A stretch of 64,000 nucleotides of DNA from Calliopum simillimum (GCA_951812925.1 OX638370.1:95122897-95186896); one strand, 5' to 3'; shown: positions 35,731 through 47,000, counted from the first letter of the stretch. Numbers and translations: made by a program. The notes: generated by a model from the letters alone, not told the origin.

Positions 35731-36830
35731 AAGTATATCGCGACCTTAGAACAACAGGGTTCTAACTGACATTTTTTGTGAAATTGAGTTATATATTGCT
35801 TCGTACTAAATAGACCACGCTCTTTCGATTACCGCTACTCAAATATTTCTATCTCGTATGGTTTCTGAGATAATTAATGAAATTGAGATGCACAAGGTTC
35901 TATCTACACATTTTCGAATTAAAATTAATTTCACAAAGTTCTAACTGCCAGATAGAACTTTATGCTTCTGTAAGAGAGCAGCCAAATTAGATAAAATCGT
36001 GTTATTTTGTTAAACAAGCCCCGATTTTGAACCGACATGGCTCATTTTGATAGTAATTGAACTTAGAAAAAACTAGCACTTAAGATTTATGCAGTTTTTG
36101 ATAAAAGGTCGAAAAACTGTTTTGGAAAATTGAAGAATTCGAATCAAAAATAGTCATTTTCGATAAATTTGCCAACGCTAAATCCGAATCTGGCATCAGA
36201 ATCGCTATATCTTGTAGTGTTTTCGAGATATCCTACCGCAAATGTTCAAAAATGATCAAAAACACGAATTTTGAGGTTGTTTCGAAGACGTCCCAAATTG
36301 TTTTACTCTTTTCCATTGAATGCAACAAAGTTATACTCGCTTTAAATGATACATATTAGTATGTCAATTTTTCAAAAACCCTTTTTCGACCTTTTTTCAA
36401 AAACTACATAAATCTTAAGTGTTGGTTTGTTGTAAGTCCATTTACTTACAAAATAAGCCATGCCGGCTCAAAATCGGGGCTTGTTTAACAAAATTACACG
36501 ATTTTAACTAATTTCTCTGCTCTCTTAGAGAAACACAAAGTTCTATCTGGCACTTAGAACCTTGTTTCTCAATTTCAAGTACCTTATCGTTTAGCAACAA
36601 AGTTCTATCGATTTTTTAAAACTTAAGTTCCTTCTTAATTAGACAACGTAATTTAATTATTTTAGTATCAATGAAATCCTCGCTACAATCAAATGCTTGT
36701 AATATAAATAATATTGTGATTAAATTCAATTCCTAAAAGTTATACGACACGAAATATTCAAACATAGATTTCTCGAAAGTGATGTGAGTGTAGATAGAAC
36801 CCTGTTGTTCTAAGGTCGCGATATATTCTT
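35731..36830. repeat. 1.1-kb foldback palindrome
   Basis: AAGTATATCGCGACCTTAGA at the left is matched by TCTAAGGTCGCGATATATTCTT at the right. Arms of roughly 380-440 bp follow, more diverged than in the 15.6-kb palindrome, with a non-mirrored centre (about 36130-36385). The centre contains AATCCGAATCTGGCATCAGA...TTTCGAGATATCCTACC, close to text inside the 15.6-kb palindrome. No coding potential. Confidence 0.85.
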
Positions 36831-37186
36831 CTTAAATTACGATTTCAAGACTTATAATTTGAAGTATGATTTATAGAAGTTATCTGTCTATCCTGTATTG
36901 TGAGATTCCTTATACTCGAAGGTTAGATCAATGAGGTTTGATTCTAAATACTTGAACTTGTGTAAGCCCCAAAGTGGTCCGCGTACTATATACTGATAAA
37001 ATATGGTATTTCTCTTCTTCTTCTAACTTTTAGAGTAATTTTATTGCAATTTATTTGCTAATTTAACACATGGGTTGACAAGTCCGTGGTCTCATATAAA
37101 AAAAACAAATTTTTTGGATAAAATGGACTTTAAACAAACTATGACTTATTCAAGACCGATACCATCATTCCAGAGTTTCTCATGTT
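36831..37186. other. no gene seen between two foldbacks
   Basis: About 355 bp of AT-rich DNA. No open frame or repeat supported. Confidence 0.5.
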
Positions 37187-37971
37187 CAGTAAGAAGCAAA
37201 ACTGTCAACATTTTTGCTATTTTCGACTTAGTACTGCTATAGCGTCCGTTCTGATTACATGACCAACAAGAAATATGATCCAAACGGAAGCTTAACCTTC
37301 CCTCTATTCAAATATGTGAACAATTTTACCGAACTTCACACCATAAAAAAAAATAATGAACAAAAAACCATTTTGAAAGCATGGTTTTGCAACACTTTAA
37401 CTGATGAGCGGACAAACCTGGAACGTGAATTTTTCCTAGTTTAAAACTTGGATATTACATGAGGTCATCTTAGATGCGCCATAACTTTGCAAAGAAAAAT
37501 CGTAGATGACCATTCATCACTTTTTTTGAAAGGAAAAGAGCAAGATATTCTAGTGCATTTTACGGAATAGAGCAGAAAAAATCCTAGTGTCCTGGAATTT
37601 AATTTGAAAAATTGCAAAAACGTCGTTTTTTTCACTTTTAGGTTGGGCTACTTCGAAATCCTGACGAGGTAGAGATTTTGTGGCCATTGGAATTGTTTTT
37701 TTAAACTTGGAAAAATTCACATTCCAGGATTCCACGAACAACAGTTTTAGTGGTGCAAAACTGTCAACATGTTTTCGAAATGGTTTTTTGTTCATAATTT
37801 TTTTTTTTTTTTTTTGGTGTGAAGTTTGGTAAAATTTTTCACATATTTGAATAGAGGAAAGGTTAAGTTTCCGTTTGGATCATATTTCTTATTCGTCATG
37901 TAATCAAGACGGACGCTATGGCAGTACTAAGACCAAAATAGCAAACATGTTGTCAGTTTTGTTTCTAACTG
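37187..37971. repeat. 785-bp foldback with CAGT ends
   Basis: The ends CAGTAAGAAGCAAAACTGTC and its imperfect complement (ending TTTCTAACTG) lead into arms of about 260 bp. These include a TAGTACTGCTATAGCGTCCG stretch with its mirrored form and a CTTAACCTTCCCTCTATTCA stretch with its mirror. The 265-bp centre is unpaired and includes CATAACTTTGCAAAGAAAAA...TTTGAAAGG. CAGT tips are Tc1-like, but the flanks (TT/TA) do not give a clean duplication. Confidence 0.82.
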
Positions 37972-38164
37972 TATTTCGATACTTTTCCTGCAGAACGATT
38001 TAAATTTCGTCTCAAAACAGGCGTTTTTTCAGTGATCACTTTCTTTTTTGAGCGAAATCTTTTTCCGGTGTGCACTTTTTTTAGATCCGCAAATGGGTAG
38101 AAGTCGCTGGGAAACTTATTCTATAAGGTGCATGGAGAAGGAATTTGAAACGGAACGTACAAGC

Positions 38165-38625
38165 TACAAATTATTTTTTTTTTTTTTTCGTATGACCTAT
38201 TGTTTAGGAGATATTTTTTCAACAATTTAGAAAAAACCATTTTTTCTAAATATCTCCAAAACGGTTCATTCTAGAAAATAAATAGTTCATTTTTTAGAAC
38301 GTTCAATTCTCTATACGGATCTCTTTGTACCAATTTTTCGTCAGACTTACTCTTCATGAGATATCGCGACTTGAAAATCATTCAAAATTTAACATACAAT
38401 AGTAGTACGCATAGTACAATGTACAATTTTGAATGATTTTCAAGTTGCGATATCTCATGAACGATAAGTCGGACGAAAAAACAGTTCGAAGAGACTCTTA
38501 TAGAGAATTGAACATTCTAAAAAATGCATGAACTATTTATTTTTTTTTTAAGTTTCAGGTTTGCTAAAAAAATATCCCCTAAGCTAAAAGTCATATGAAA
38601 AAAAAAAACAAGAGCACATCGAAAT
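38165..38625. repeat. ~460-bp foldback, centre near 38.4 kb
   Basis: Arms meet around TAACATACAATAGTAGTACG (38389-38425). Mirrored text includes ATTTTGAATGATTTTCAAGT, GCGATATCTCATGAA, ATAGAGAATTGAAC and AACTATTTATTTT, continuing to TCGTATGACCTATTGTTTAG against GCTTAGGGGATA on the other side. Weak similarity may extend the arms to about 38080 and 38670. No coding potential. Confidence 0.75.
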
Positions 38626-40720
38626 CTAAAAAATTACTCATTTGCCAAAATCCCTAAAAACTTTCCAGGTTAAACTACCAAATGACTAAACTAATAATAC
38701 TCTATTATTTTTGAAACCAATCGGAAGCGTATAAATTATAAGAATGTATAATGTTTTTAAATCTACATTTTTTTTTAAATTAACACAAAAAATGGATGAT
38801 ACTACTTCTTAGTCAGTGTTTTTTAAATAACTCTTTATAACGATATTAGCCAATGTGTTTTTACGTTTCCGTATTGGCCAAACTACATGGAATTTTTTTT
38901 CTCTTAGGTCTCTCTACTGTTGCTGTTGCTGCTGATGACATGCAACAAATAAATTTATGTCGTTAATGCAAATTGTCTGTAACTGTTGGCGGTTGCAAAA
39001 ACACTGAAACAAAAGAAACAACTGCGTGTTTACTCCTTTGTAAGTACACGGAAAGAATAATCTGTTTAGCGTGCCGAGAAAGAGAATTAGGTACTTGGAA
39101 AAATTTATCTGTAGAAGTAACCTGAACTAAGAGCATGTTTTTGGATTACATTTTTTTCAGTTTATATTGGTAATAGGGACAACACATAGTGTGTTGTTAT
39201 TCTTGTTATTATCATTGTTGTTGCCATTGTTACTCGTAGCTTGGCACTTTTATGATGGTTTGCAAAGTTTTAGTTTTAAGGTTACAATGGCAACACTGTC
39301 CAACTAATATTTCTAGTCCACAGTGATGGTAGGACGCACCATTAAAAGTATTACAAAACTAAAAGAAAAATTTAAAAAAAACCTTGCTACATGAAAACAT
39401 ACGTTCATATTGGTAGTGGGATTTTACTTTAAAGTTGTAAATGCACGTGTGCAAAGTTACAAGCCAGCAATGTTGTACAAACTGAGCCTTTATATCATAA
39501 AAAAAAACAAGGCGTACTTTTTACTTAGTTTTATGCAGAAAATTTTTAAAAGGTGGAAACCACAGAAAACGCCTTTCAAAAACGCCTTTCAAAAACGCCT
39601 TTTGCTGGCTGTTGCATTAAAGTGTTTCAATTGAATTTATAGCAAATTTGTGTTTTTTTTATAATTTATTTATATCATATAACTTGGCAAAATTGAAGAT
39701 AGACAAACAGGAAAAATTGCCAATCAAATATTTTAATAAGGTGGCGGAAAAAGAATCCTGAAAACCTTAAAAATAATACATACAGCAATTACCGCTGTAT
39801 ATACCGCAAAACTTTAGTACTTTAGTAAAAAAGCGCCAAGAAACTAGTTCCCCCGCCAAACACAAAAAATAAAAAACAAAAGAAGAAAAGGAAATCAGAG
39901 CTACAAAACTTTCCCCTCGCATATCCACACTCCTCCTTTTATGGCCATCGTTTAATTACGCCAAATTTAATTGGTCATCATAATATTTTATTGACCACGC
40001 TTGAGGGGGTAGATTTTTAATGACTGCAACAGATTTTATTATGACCAACAAAAGTAGAAAATTTTTGATTTCCTTTTTTCTCTTCGTTCCATAATTATTG
40101 TCGGTAATAAAACTTCAAGTAGAGAGCTACACATTGTACTACTATTATAGCTTAGAGTTAATATTGTTGTTAGTTATGTTTACTTATGAGTCGCGGTAAT
40201 AAAACATCATATTTTGCCACTGATTGTAGTGAAAAGCCGCATGAAATGTTTTTATTTGCAGAGTAACAAATTCATGTAGTGGTTTTTATGTAATAAAATT
40301 ATTAAATTGTAATGAGTCCTTATAAACTTTTAGAAAAATGAGTATAAAGAATTTTTATCAACGACATTATGCTTAAAGAACTTCGGAACGACCTTGCCAA
40401 TAAATCTGATAACTTAAGTGTAAAAGTTTTTGAAATATTAAATTCATTGTATTTCAAAAAAAACATAGAATTGAAATTATTCAAATAGGCCTGCTTCGTT
40501 ATCCATGCAGTTTCAATTACTTTTCATTAGGAAAGTCTTTTGACAAAGCGATAAAAAGTATACATATGTACATACAGCATTCAATATTAAGCCTGTAGAA
40601 CCAATGAAGACAATTGTCTCAATAGTCCCATCTTTGGTCCAGTTATTTTGTAAGTAGACCAAAACGGACTACACCTTAAACTATACTAAATTCACATAAT
40701 TTATCAATTATAACATAAAT
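38626..40720. other. no gene seen
   Basis: Includes GTT-rich DNA (39195-39230) and a small AACGCCTTTCAAA tandem triplication near 39570-39600. No supported gene. Confidence 0.45.
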
Positions 40721-40814
40721 GGTCCAAGTGTAATGCAAAGTCGGTCTTTTGTATCAAAAGTGGTCCAAATGTAATGCATAATCTGTCATTAGTACCAAAA
40801 GTGATCCAATTGTG
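40721..40814 (+). repeat. 41-bp tandem repeat, 2.3 units
   Basis: Two 41-bp units (40721-40761, 40762-40802), each starting GGTCCAA(G/A)TGTAATGCA and ending ATCAAAAGT or ACCAAAAGT, are followed by a partial third (GATCCAATTGTG). The partial unit is cut off at the TA where the GGGG-ended element begins. Confidence 0.8.
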
Positions 40815-41166
40815 TAGGGGTAAGTGGGGTAAAGTGGGAAGTGGGGTAAAGTGGGAAATGCCCCTTTCGGGCAAACTAGCAAAGTATAGCTGTCATGCGC
40901 TTCTGACATGTACTTGCAATGACCGTAAGCAAATCTTTATGGTATACTGATGCGTGAATACGTATTTTTGTGATCTCTGGAATCATGTAAAGTTTTTAAG
41001 TGATTTTGAAATTTCATTTTGAAATTCTTAAGCATCGATATTTTTACTGTTTCTGCCCAGTGTGCTAGACGGTTCATATCTTCGCTTGTTTACCCGTTAC
41101 GGATCCGTTACTGATCCGTTTGCGAGAGAAACTCCAAAAAAAAAAACGATTCGCTTTTTTTTCATA

Positions 41167-42448
41167 TAAGGACTGCCCCAACAAAATTTGTCCCTTTTAT
41201 TCCTTAAGATTATAATTTACCTGATGATGGGTGCTATATTTTTTATATAACATGACGATTAAAAAAATATATAACACTTGGCAAACAAACTTCAGACGAT
41301 AAAGATATCTAGCAATCAAGAAAAAAAGAGCAAACTCATTTTGTACACTTGCATGCAAAAACGAGAATTAAAATATTCAGCCATAGCTAAAAAAACAGGT
41401 GCATCAAAAATCACTGTCCAAGGGGTTATTTCGAATTATAGAAAGGGTCAACTTATTACGCGGAAAAAGAGTTAAGGTAGAAAAGCCAGTATAGATCCAC
41501 AATTGGTGAAAAAAGTGAAGCGCCTTTTAATCAGAATCCCAACACTTCAGAACGAGATATGGCTGCCAGAGCAGGAACCTCAAAATTTTCTATAAACAGA
41601 CTAAAGAAAAAACTTAAGCTAAGAACCTACAGAGTTCAAAAAGTACCAAACTGTTCCGATGAAAAGCAGTTAGAGGCTCAAAAGCGAGCTCGAAAGTTAT
41701 ATGTCGGTTACCTGGCTTAATTTGACTGCTGCATAATGGACGATTAAACATACGTTAAGGCAGATTTTAAATAGCTAACAAGACACGAATTTTACACCTG
41801 TTCGGAGGAGGGGCAGATACAGAGCAAATTTAAAGAGAAGAAAATTACAAAATTTCCCAAGCAGTATATGGTTTGGCAGGCCATATGCACCTGCGGTCTG
41901 AGGAGCATTTTTTTTGTAAGACTGGGCACAATTAACTCAAAAATTTATATTGATGAATGCTCTGAATACCGTTTTTTGCCATTTATTCGTAAGCACGGGG
42001 GTACTGTAATGTTCTGGCCTGATTTAGCAACCTCTCACTACTCTACAGCCACCATGGAATGGTACAATAGCAATAATGTAAAATTTGTTCCCAAAAATGC
42101 GAATCCACCTAACTGCCCACAGCTTCGACCTATTGAGAGATATTGGGCTCTAATGAAATCAGATCTTAGGAAGAGTAAAAGTACTGCAAAAAAATTAAAA
42201 GATTTCAAAAATAAGTGGCGAAGGTCGTACGGTACTGTCGACGAAACAACTGTAAAATACTTAATGAAGGGTCTTAAGAAAAAAGTAAAATATTTTTATA
42301 TAAAATAAATATTTGTTAATAGTGTAAGGTTATTTATGTTTGTTATACTACTCACTAATAAATAAAAAAACAAAATTTAAAAAAAATTCATTACGTATTT
42401 TTTTGTTAATGAAAAACAAAGGTACAAATTTTTCCGGGGCAGTCCTTA
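41167..42448 (+). mobile_element. DD37E element copy 2 with both TIRs
   Basis: TA (41167-41168) is followed by AGGACTGCCCCAACAAAATT. The right end, as complement, reads AGGACTGCCCCGGAAAAATT and is followed by TA (42447-42448). Termini match for about 30 bp. The element is about 1.28 kb, the usual size for Tc1/mariner relatives, and holds one broken transposase gene on the plus strand. Sequence from the leader to TTTGTTATAC matches copy 1 at 5.7-6.7 kb. Confidence 0.85.
41278..42308 (+). pseudogene. DD37E transposase of copy 2, several stops
   Basis: The N-terminal segment (41278-41475) carries the first helix-turn-helix (YSAIAKKTGASKITVQGVIS). The second DNA-binding segment follows at about 41560-41700 in another frame. 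The first catalytic region reads CIMDD*TYV, with a stop directly after the Asp pair at about 41746. From 41868 the frame is open for 146 codons: MVWQAICTCGLR, then the second Asp (FWPDLATSHY) and the third acidic residue (LRPIERYW), 37 residues apart, to a stop at 42306. The enzyme class is a TA-targeting cut-and-paste transposase. This copy is non-functional but its C-terminal domain is the best preserved of the three here. Confidence 0.87.
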
Positions 42449-42893
42449 TATTTTTTTCAGCAAAATCATTATTTTTTTTCATATTTACTCCTATGGGTGT
42501 GTTCCTTGAAACTTTTTTGACTAACAATAAAGATATTAGAATTTTTTCCAGCATTCGTATTAGTTTTAATGAGTTTTGAAAGTTTCCCACTTTACCCCAC
42601 GATTTTTAATTTTTGCCATTTTGGGCATCCTCGATCAAAGCGTCGTACTCAACGGAAAATCCATATTTTTGGTTTGTTTCTTCGGCAAAAATATAGCTTA
42701 TTTATTTTCTTTATTATGGGAAGTTGAAGCATGAAAAAATAAGAAGTTTTGTTCATTTTAAGGAGCTTCGAAAAAAAATTTCCCACTTTACCCCACTTTC
42801 CCCTATCGATTGTGTCAGTGAAATTATAACGTTACTGACAACGTACTGTTTTGTAGTTCGTCGATTGTAAAGAAGAGCAAATGATAGTTTATC

Positions 42894-42947
42894 GGTCCAA
42901 TGACTTGCGCTGCGTGGAGAGACCAAGGTTCAAATCCTGTACTCGGT
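42894..42947 (+). other. tRNA-like fragment with B box
   Basis: GGTCCAATGACTTGCGCTGC is followed by GTGGAGAGACC and then AAGGTTCAAATCCTG, a good B-box/T-loop match. The order GGTC.A..GACT.GC.CTGCG, GAGAG and GGTTCAA.TCC is shared with the 72-nt module at 28832. It is too short for a complete tRNA and lacks a paired acceptor stem. Confidence 0.45.
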
Positions 42948-43284
42948 ATTTTTCAATTCCAATTTTTAAATTTCCAATATTTTGTGCACAATTTGTCTGA
43001 AGAGTGAAACATGTATCCAAGGTAGTCGAGTTATAACATTATAAATAAAATTCAAAAAATAAAAAAAATAAAAATTTATACGCGCTGAGGTTTGAATCAT
43101 GAATTGAAATATAAATATAAGGAGTGAGATTGAAAAAATCTTAACACACGTTTTATTGTATCTAATAATTTTTTTTTTTGAGTGTAAAATTTAAAAATTT
43201 CTTTGACCTAGTTAACTTTGTAAAATATGTCAGATATTTTTTTTTTAATGACAAACATGTTGATTTGTTGTGAGTTTGATCAAA

Positions 43285-44546
43285 ATGAGTGAAGAAAAAG
43301 AAGTACGTCTTTAAATTTTTAAAAATTAAAAATTGATTTTTTAATTGAACTTTAAGTCATATAAATGCAAAGATCGATTTACATATAAATCTATCAATGC
43401 ATTTTCTAACACATAATTATGACAAATCAAGGAACGGATTAAAAACACGGCTATAGTGACATATGTTTCATTTTTCGCCACAAGGACTCATCAGACTATT
43501 TTTGTTGTAATTATAATTGTATTAATTTCACTAAATTAATTATAATTAATTAAAAAATTAATTAAAAAATCAATTTTCAATATATAAATGTCATTAAGTA
43601 ACACACTTAAAAAATTCTTAAAATTTTTAAAAATTTTCAAAAAAATCCAAATTGGTCCTACAAAAAATTGGCCAAAGAATTGAAGGTCTGCCGTCAAACT
43701 GTTTGCAATGTTATTAAACAGTTTCAGGAGAATTTGACCATCGATAAGAAACCTGGTTCTGGAAGAAAACAAGGACCATATGATATTGGGAAAGCCAAGA
43801 AAATTTGAAGCATATTGAAAAGATCTCCAAACACATCTGCTAAAAAAGCTACTCGGTTAGCCCAGTGCTCTGACTATTTGCTTCGAAAAGTTGAAACCAA
43901 TGCAGGTTTGAAAATATACAAAGTCCAAAAAGTTTCAGACAGGAATGCTGCAAAAAATTTAGACGCCAAATATAGGGCTCGGAAATTAAAATCCAATTTC
44001 ATACAAAAATATTTATGTTGTATAATGGACGACGAAACTTATGTACTGGCAGATTTTACGCAGCTTCCGGGTCAACATTTTTATGTTTCTGATGCTCGAG
44101 GAAATGTCGAAGAACATTTTAGAATCCAAAAGCAGACAAAATTTTCTATATGCAGTTGCGGCAAAAGAATCAAGTCATTTGTTACAGTGGGCTTTATAAA
44201 TACCGAAATATAAATCAAAGAATGTTTGAAAAAAAGACTTCTTCCTTTCATAAGAGAGCACAATGTGTCCACATATTTTTTGGTTGATTTGGCATCATAT
44301 CACTACAGCAAGAAAGCTCTGGAGTGCTACCAAAGTAATGAGATAGTTTTTGTACCAAGAGAGGCCAATCCTCCAAATTGTCTGAAGCTAAGACCAGTGG
44401 AGAGATATTGGGCTCTTGTGAAAAGAAACCTTAAGAACACAAAAAGGTGTGCCAATATTTCGAAGATTTTAAAAGGAGATGTTCAAACTGTTCCAAAAAT
44501 CTCTAATGGAAGGCTTACCAAAAAAGATCGACGAGTTAATAAATAG
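43285..44546 (+). pseudogene. DD37E transposase of copy 3, interrupted
   Basis: The ATG at 43285 begins MSEEKEVRL and is interrupted by the insertion listed separately. Past the insertion the reading resumes with IFKNF...NPNWSYKKLAKELKVCRQTV, the first helix-turn-helix, followed by a GSGRK linker. A stop occurs at about 43806. The 132-codon stretch from 43815 carries the second DNA-binding region and the first catalytic motif, CIMDDETYV. Another stop follows NTEI at about 44211. From 44226 come the second Asp (FLVDLASYHY) and the final Glu (LRPVERYW), again 37 residues apart. The C-terminus is probably frameshifted after KILK. All catalytic residues are visible; at least two nonsense changes and one insertion break the gene. 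Confidence 0.85.
43309..43635. mobile_element. 308-bp AT-rich insertion in the copy-3 transposase gene
   Basis: A 19-bp direct repeat (CTTTAAATTTTTAAAAATT at 43309-43327, CTTAAAATTTTTAAAAATT at 43617-43635) flanks AT-rich DNA. The ends of that DNA are inverted to each other (AAAAATTGATTTTTTAATT against AATTAAAAAATCAATTTTC). Deleting one repeat plus the interior joins the two halves of the helix-turn-helix region in frame. The long apparent target duplication is unusual for a MITE. It could be a shorter duplication plus chance A/T identity. Confidence 0.7.
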
Positions 44547-44690
44547 TGGTTAGAACTATAAAAGTTATATTTTTCTGTAATTTGTATAATATATTATCAA
44601 TTAAATAAAAAAAAATCAAAACTCTAAGATCAACCGTTTAAAAATTATTGAATTTTATATATGTTAAGATTTTTTTGATCTCACTCCTTA

Positions 44691-46589
44691 ATTGAAATGA
44701 AATGTAAATATCGATACGTCCAACGTAAAAGTTGGTAACTCGAAAATCGTAGTGAAAAGCTTTATTTTCTAAAAAATATTTCAAGAAATAAAATTATTGT
44801 TATTTTTTCTTTAAATCCAATTCTGTGCGACTAATTAATAAGCTGTCTGTATTTAATTTACTCCACCAACATTTTCTACACCCCACACACATTGTAATCC
44901 AAAAGTTTGGGGGCATTTCAACTTATTTATGCGCCATTTTTAATCAAAATCCAATTATATGCCGGAAAAAAGGAAGAACAAAAATTCTCATCTCCCGTAA
45001 GTACATTCCATTCATTATTTTTTCGCCAAATAAGTGAATACATTTCATTTTATTTTGCACTTTCTTTCAACATTTCAGCTTAATTTCAACATGGACATTA
45101 GTCATTTTGAACATTTATTCATCAGACGTCGACATTATGGGGTCGGTCGCATGAAGGTGCCCAATGTTCAGACTTAAGCTTTCAGTGTTTTTCAGCAGCA
45201 GCGTGCGCTAATCAGCGCCATTTTTAGTTGCTTTTACTTAAGTTAATCTTGTGGTAATTATGATAAGCTGATTAGAGGAAATAAAATTACATAACATATT
45301 TCTGTTAATTTTTTGTGTGCTTCCCCTTTGCAATTTTAGCATTTTAATGTTTGGTTTTGTCCTGCTACTGGCTGATTCCCATGTGCGTGTTATGTGTTTC
45401 GGCGAACCTTAAGCATTTCGCTTGGCTCCAATGTTTTCTGCTGTTGAGCGCTTTTTACTTTTGGAATTTTATCTTAAATTATTTTGTGTCGTTTTGCACA
45501 TGAAAATTCCACTTCTTTTCATGTCATCAAAGCACGAGGGCCTAAAACTTTTCAAGCGCATGTCGTTAGGTTTCTACTCGCAATAAAGCTATTTCTCTAG
45601 ATTTGCATGTTTAATTAGGAGTAAATTTTGTTGGCGTAAAGCCTCATGGGTAGGGTTTCGCAATTACTTTAACATAAGCCGATTAGATAAATGTTAAATT
45701 GCGGTTAAAGTGTTGTTTTACAGTTTAACAAGTGATTTTTTATTTGGCTATCGGAATTTTTGTTACGATAATAAAATGTACTTCGTATTAAGTATAGCTT
45801 GTTAAGCTAAACAATTAATTATAAATATCTTAATGATAAACTGCAAAGATTTGGGGGTAGCTGTAAATAGTTGTCTGTCAGACTAGAGTAGCTTCTGGTA
45901 CAGAATAGGAGGAAAAATTATATTCAGATTACGTTGAGTGAAATGGTACATTTCCTATTGTCCGCGTGAGACAGAATGAATCCTTAACCACTTAAAATAC
46001 AATGAGTATTAATAGAGCAAGAAACATAGTAAGAAACGGTATACCCATAAAATTATTCTCAGGGAAAGGGACCTTACCATCCGAAAGTCAAAATCTTTTC
46101 TTTTGCGTTCTCCAAAAATAGATATTATTTTGAATAAAAAAAATGAAAACAACAAAATTCAAAAAATTGAAGAGTTATGAGCATTTCAAAATTGTAAAAT
46201 TAAAAACTCATGTTTGTGGTTATCAAAATACAAAGCTTTACAAATTATGTGGTGATTTCCTGAAATATAAGAAACGAATTAAGAAGCACATAAGTCAAGT
46301 AAGTATATTCAACCGGTACTATGACACATGGGAGAGAAAACGTATCATCAAAATTCAATAAATTGACAATATAATGGATCGTTTCATATACACTTACATT
46401 TTTCAGAAATTTTATGTTTCCTCGTATGGAAGAAGAAATACGGTCAAGGTTTATCCACCACTATGATAACGTCTCAAAAATATGGGAGTTAAGGTTTGGA
46501 AATAAAAATACAAACTTTTTTTTTCCTTTTTAAATGTTTTCTTTCATAGCCCTCAGATCTCTCAAATAACGTATTAATACCATCGAAAA
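44691..46589. other. no gene seen
   Basis: AT-rich DNA. Open frames of 70-72 codons (44825, 46143) show no similarity; the latter is lysine-rich by composition only. Confidence 0.45.
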
Positions 46590-46810
46590 AAGATATTTTG
46601 TCTTTGGTGTTCAAATAGGCCAAAATCGCTGACTGACTTCGTCATAGTTGTTAAATATTTTTTCGCGCAGCTCTTTTTTTATCTTGAAGAATAAATATCA
46701 GTAATTATTGACCAGGTCTAGACTGTAAGAAGGTTGAGCCAAAACTTCAAAGCCCACCTTCTGCAGGGCGGCCTTCGCAATACGACTCTTCGGGACAAAG
46801 AACGTTTTCG
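46590..46810 (-). pseudogene. mariner transposase scrap, C-terminal catalytic part
   Basis: On the minus strand the translation reads RIAKAALQKVGFEVLAQPSYS, then LDL, then YLFFKIKKELREKIFNNYDEV and FWPI. This follows the mariner/SETMAR order around the third catalytic position (...ALQK.GF..L.HPPYSPDL.PSDYYLF...KKEL). A stop falls next to where the catalytic Asp belongs, and the Asp itself is lost. No termini or N-terminal parts were found, so it is an old isolated fragment, from a different mariner lineage than those at 52, 59 and 63 kb. Confidence 0.7.
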
Positions 46811-47000
46811 TGCGAAAACGGACACATTTGGTCAAGTGTCGGCTTCTTTTTTCTCTGATGACCTGAAATGACCCGAAAAATGAAATGAAAAATGTCTTAG
46901 GTCAAAAAAAAATATATTCAAAATGAAAAATAGAGAAGAATGGTCATATGTGACCCAGGCCCAGAGCAAGCGAAACATAAGAATATAATTTTTTGTTTTA

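Larger units (their letters stand above)
40815..42805. mobile_element. GGGG-ended TIR element hosting a nested DD37E element
   Basis: TA (40815-40816) precedes GGGGTAAGTGGGGTAAAGTG, followed by GGAA. The right end reads TTTCCCACTTTACCCCACTT followed by TCCCC, then TA (42804-42805). The termini therefore match for about 24 bp with one difference. Extra subterminal copies of GTGGGGTAAAGTGGGAA lie at 40841-40857 and, inverted, at 42582-42598. Removing the nested 41169-42446 element leaves about 0.7 kb without coding capacity, so the host is a non-autonomous TA-targeting element. Confidence 0.8.
43118..44690 (+). mobile_element. DD37E element copy 3, a second family
   Basis: TA (43118-43119) is followed by AGGAGTGAGATTGAAAAAAT. 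The right end, as complement, reads AGGAGTGAGATCAAAAAAAT and is followed by TA (44689-44690). Termini match for roughly 55 bp with differences. The AGGA(G/C)TG tip is shared with copy 2, but the rest of the ends and the protein differ, so this is a different family of the same group. Length is about 1.57 kb, including a 308-bp insertion. Confidence 0.87.

Noticed and set aside
43301..43620. Spliced intron in the copy-3 transposase (GTACGT donor)
   Set aside because: The candidate acceptor AG near 43598 leads directly into a stop. Flanking direct repeats and inverted ends favour an insertion.
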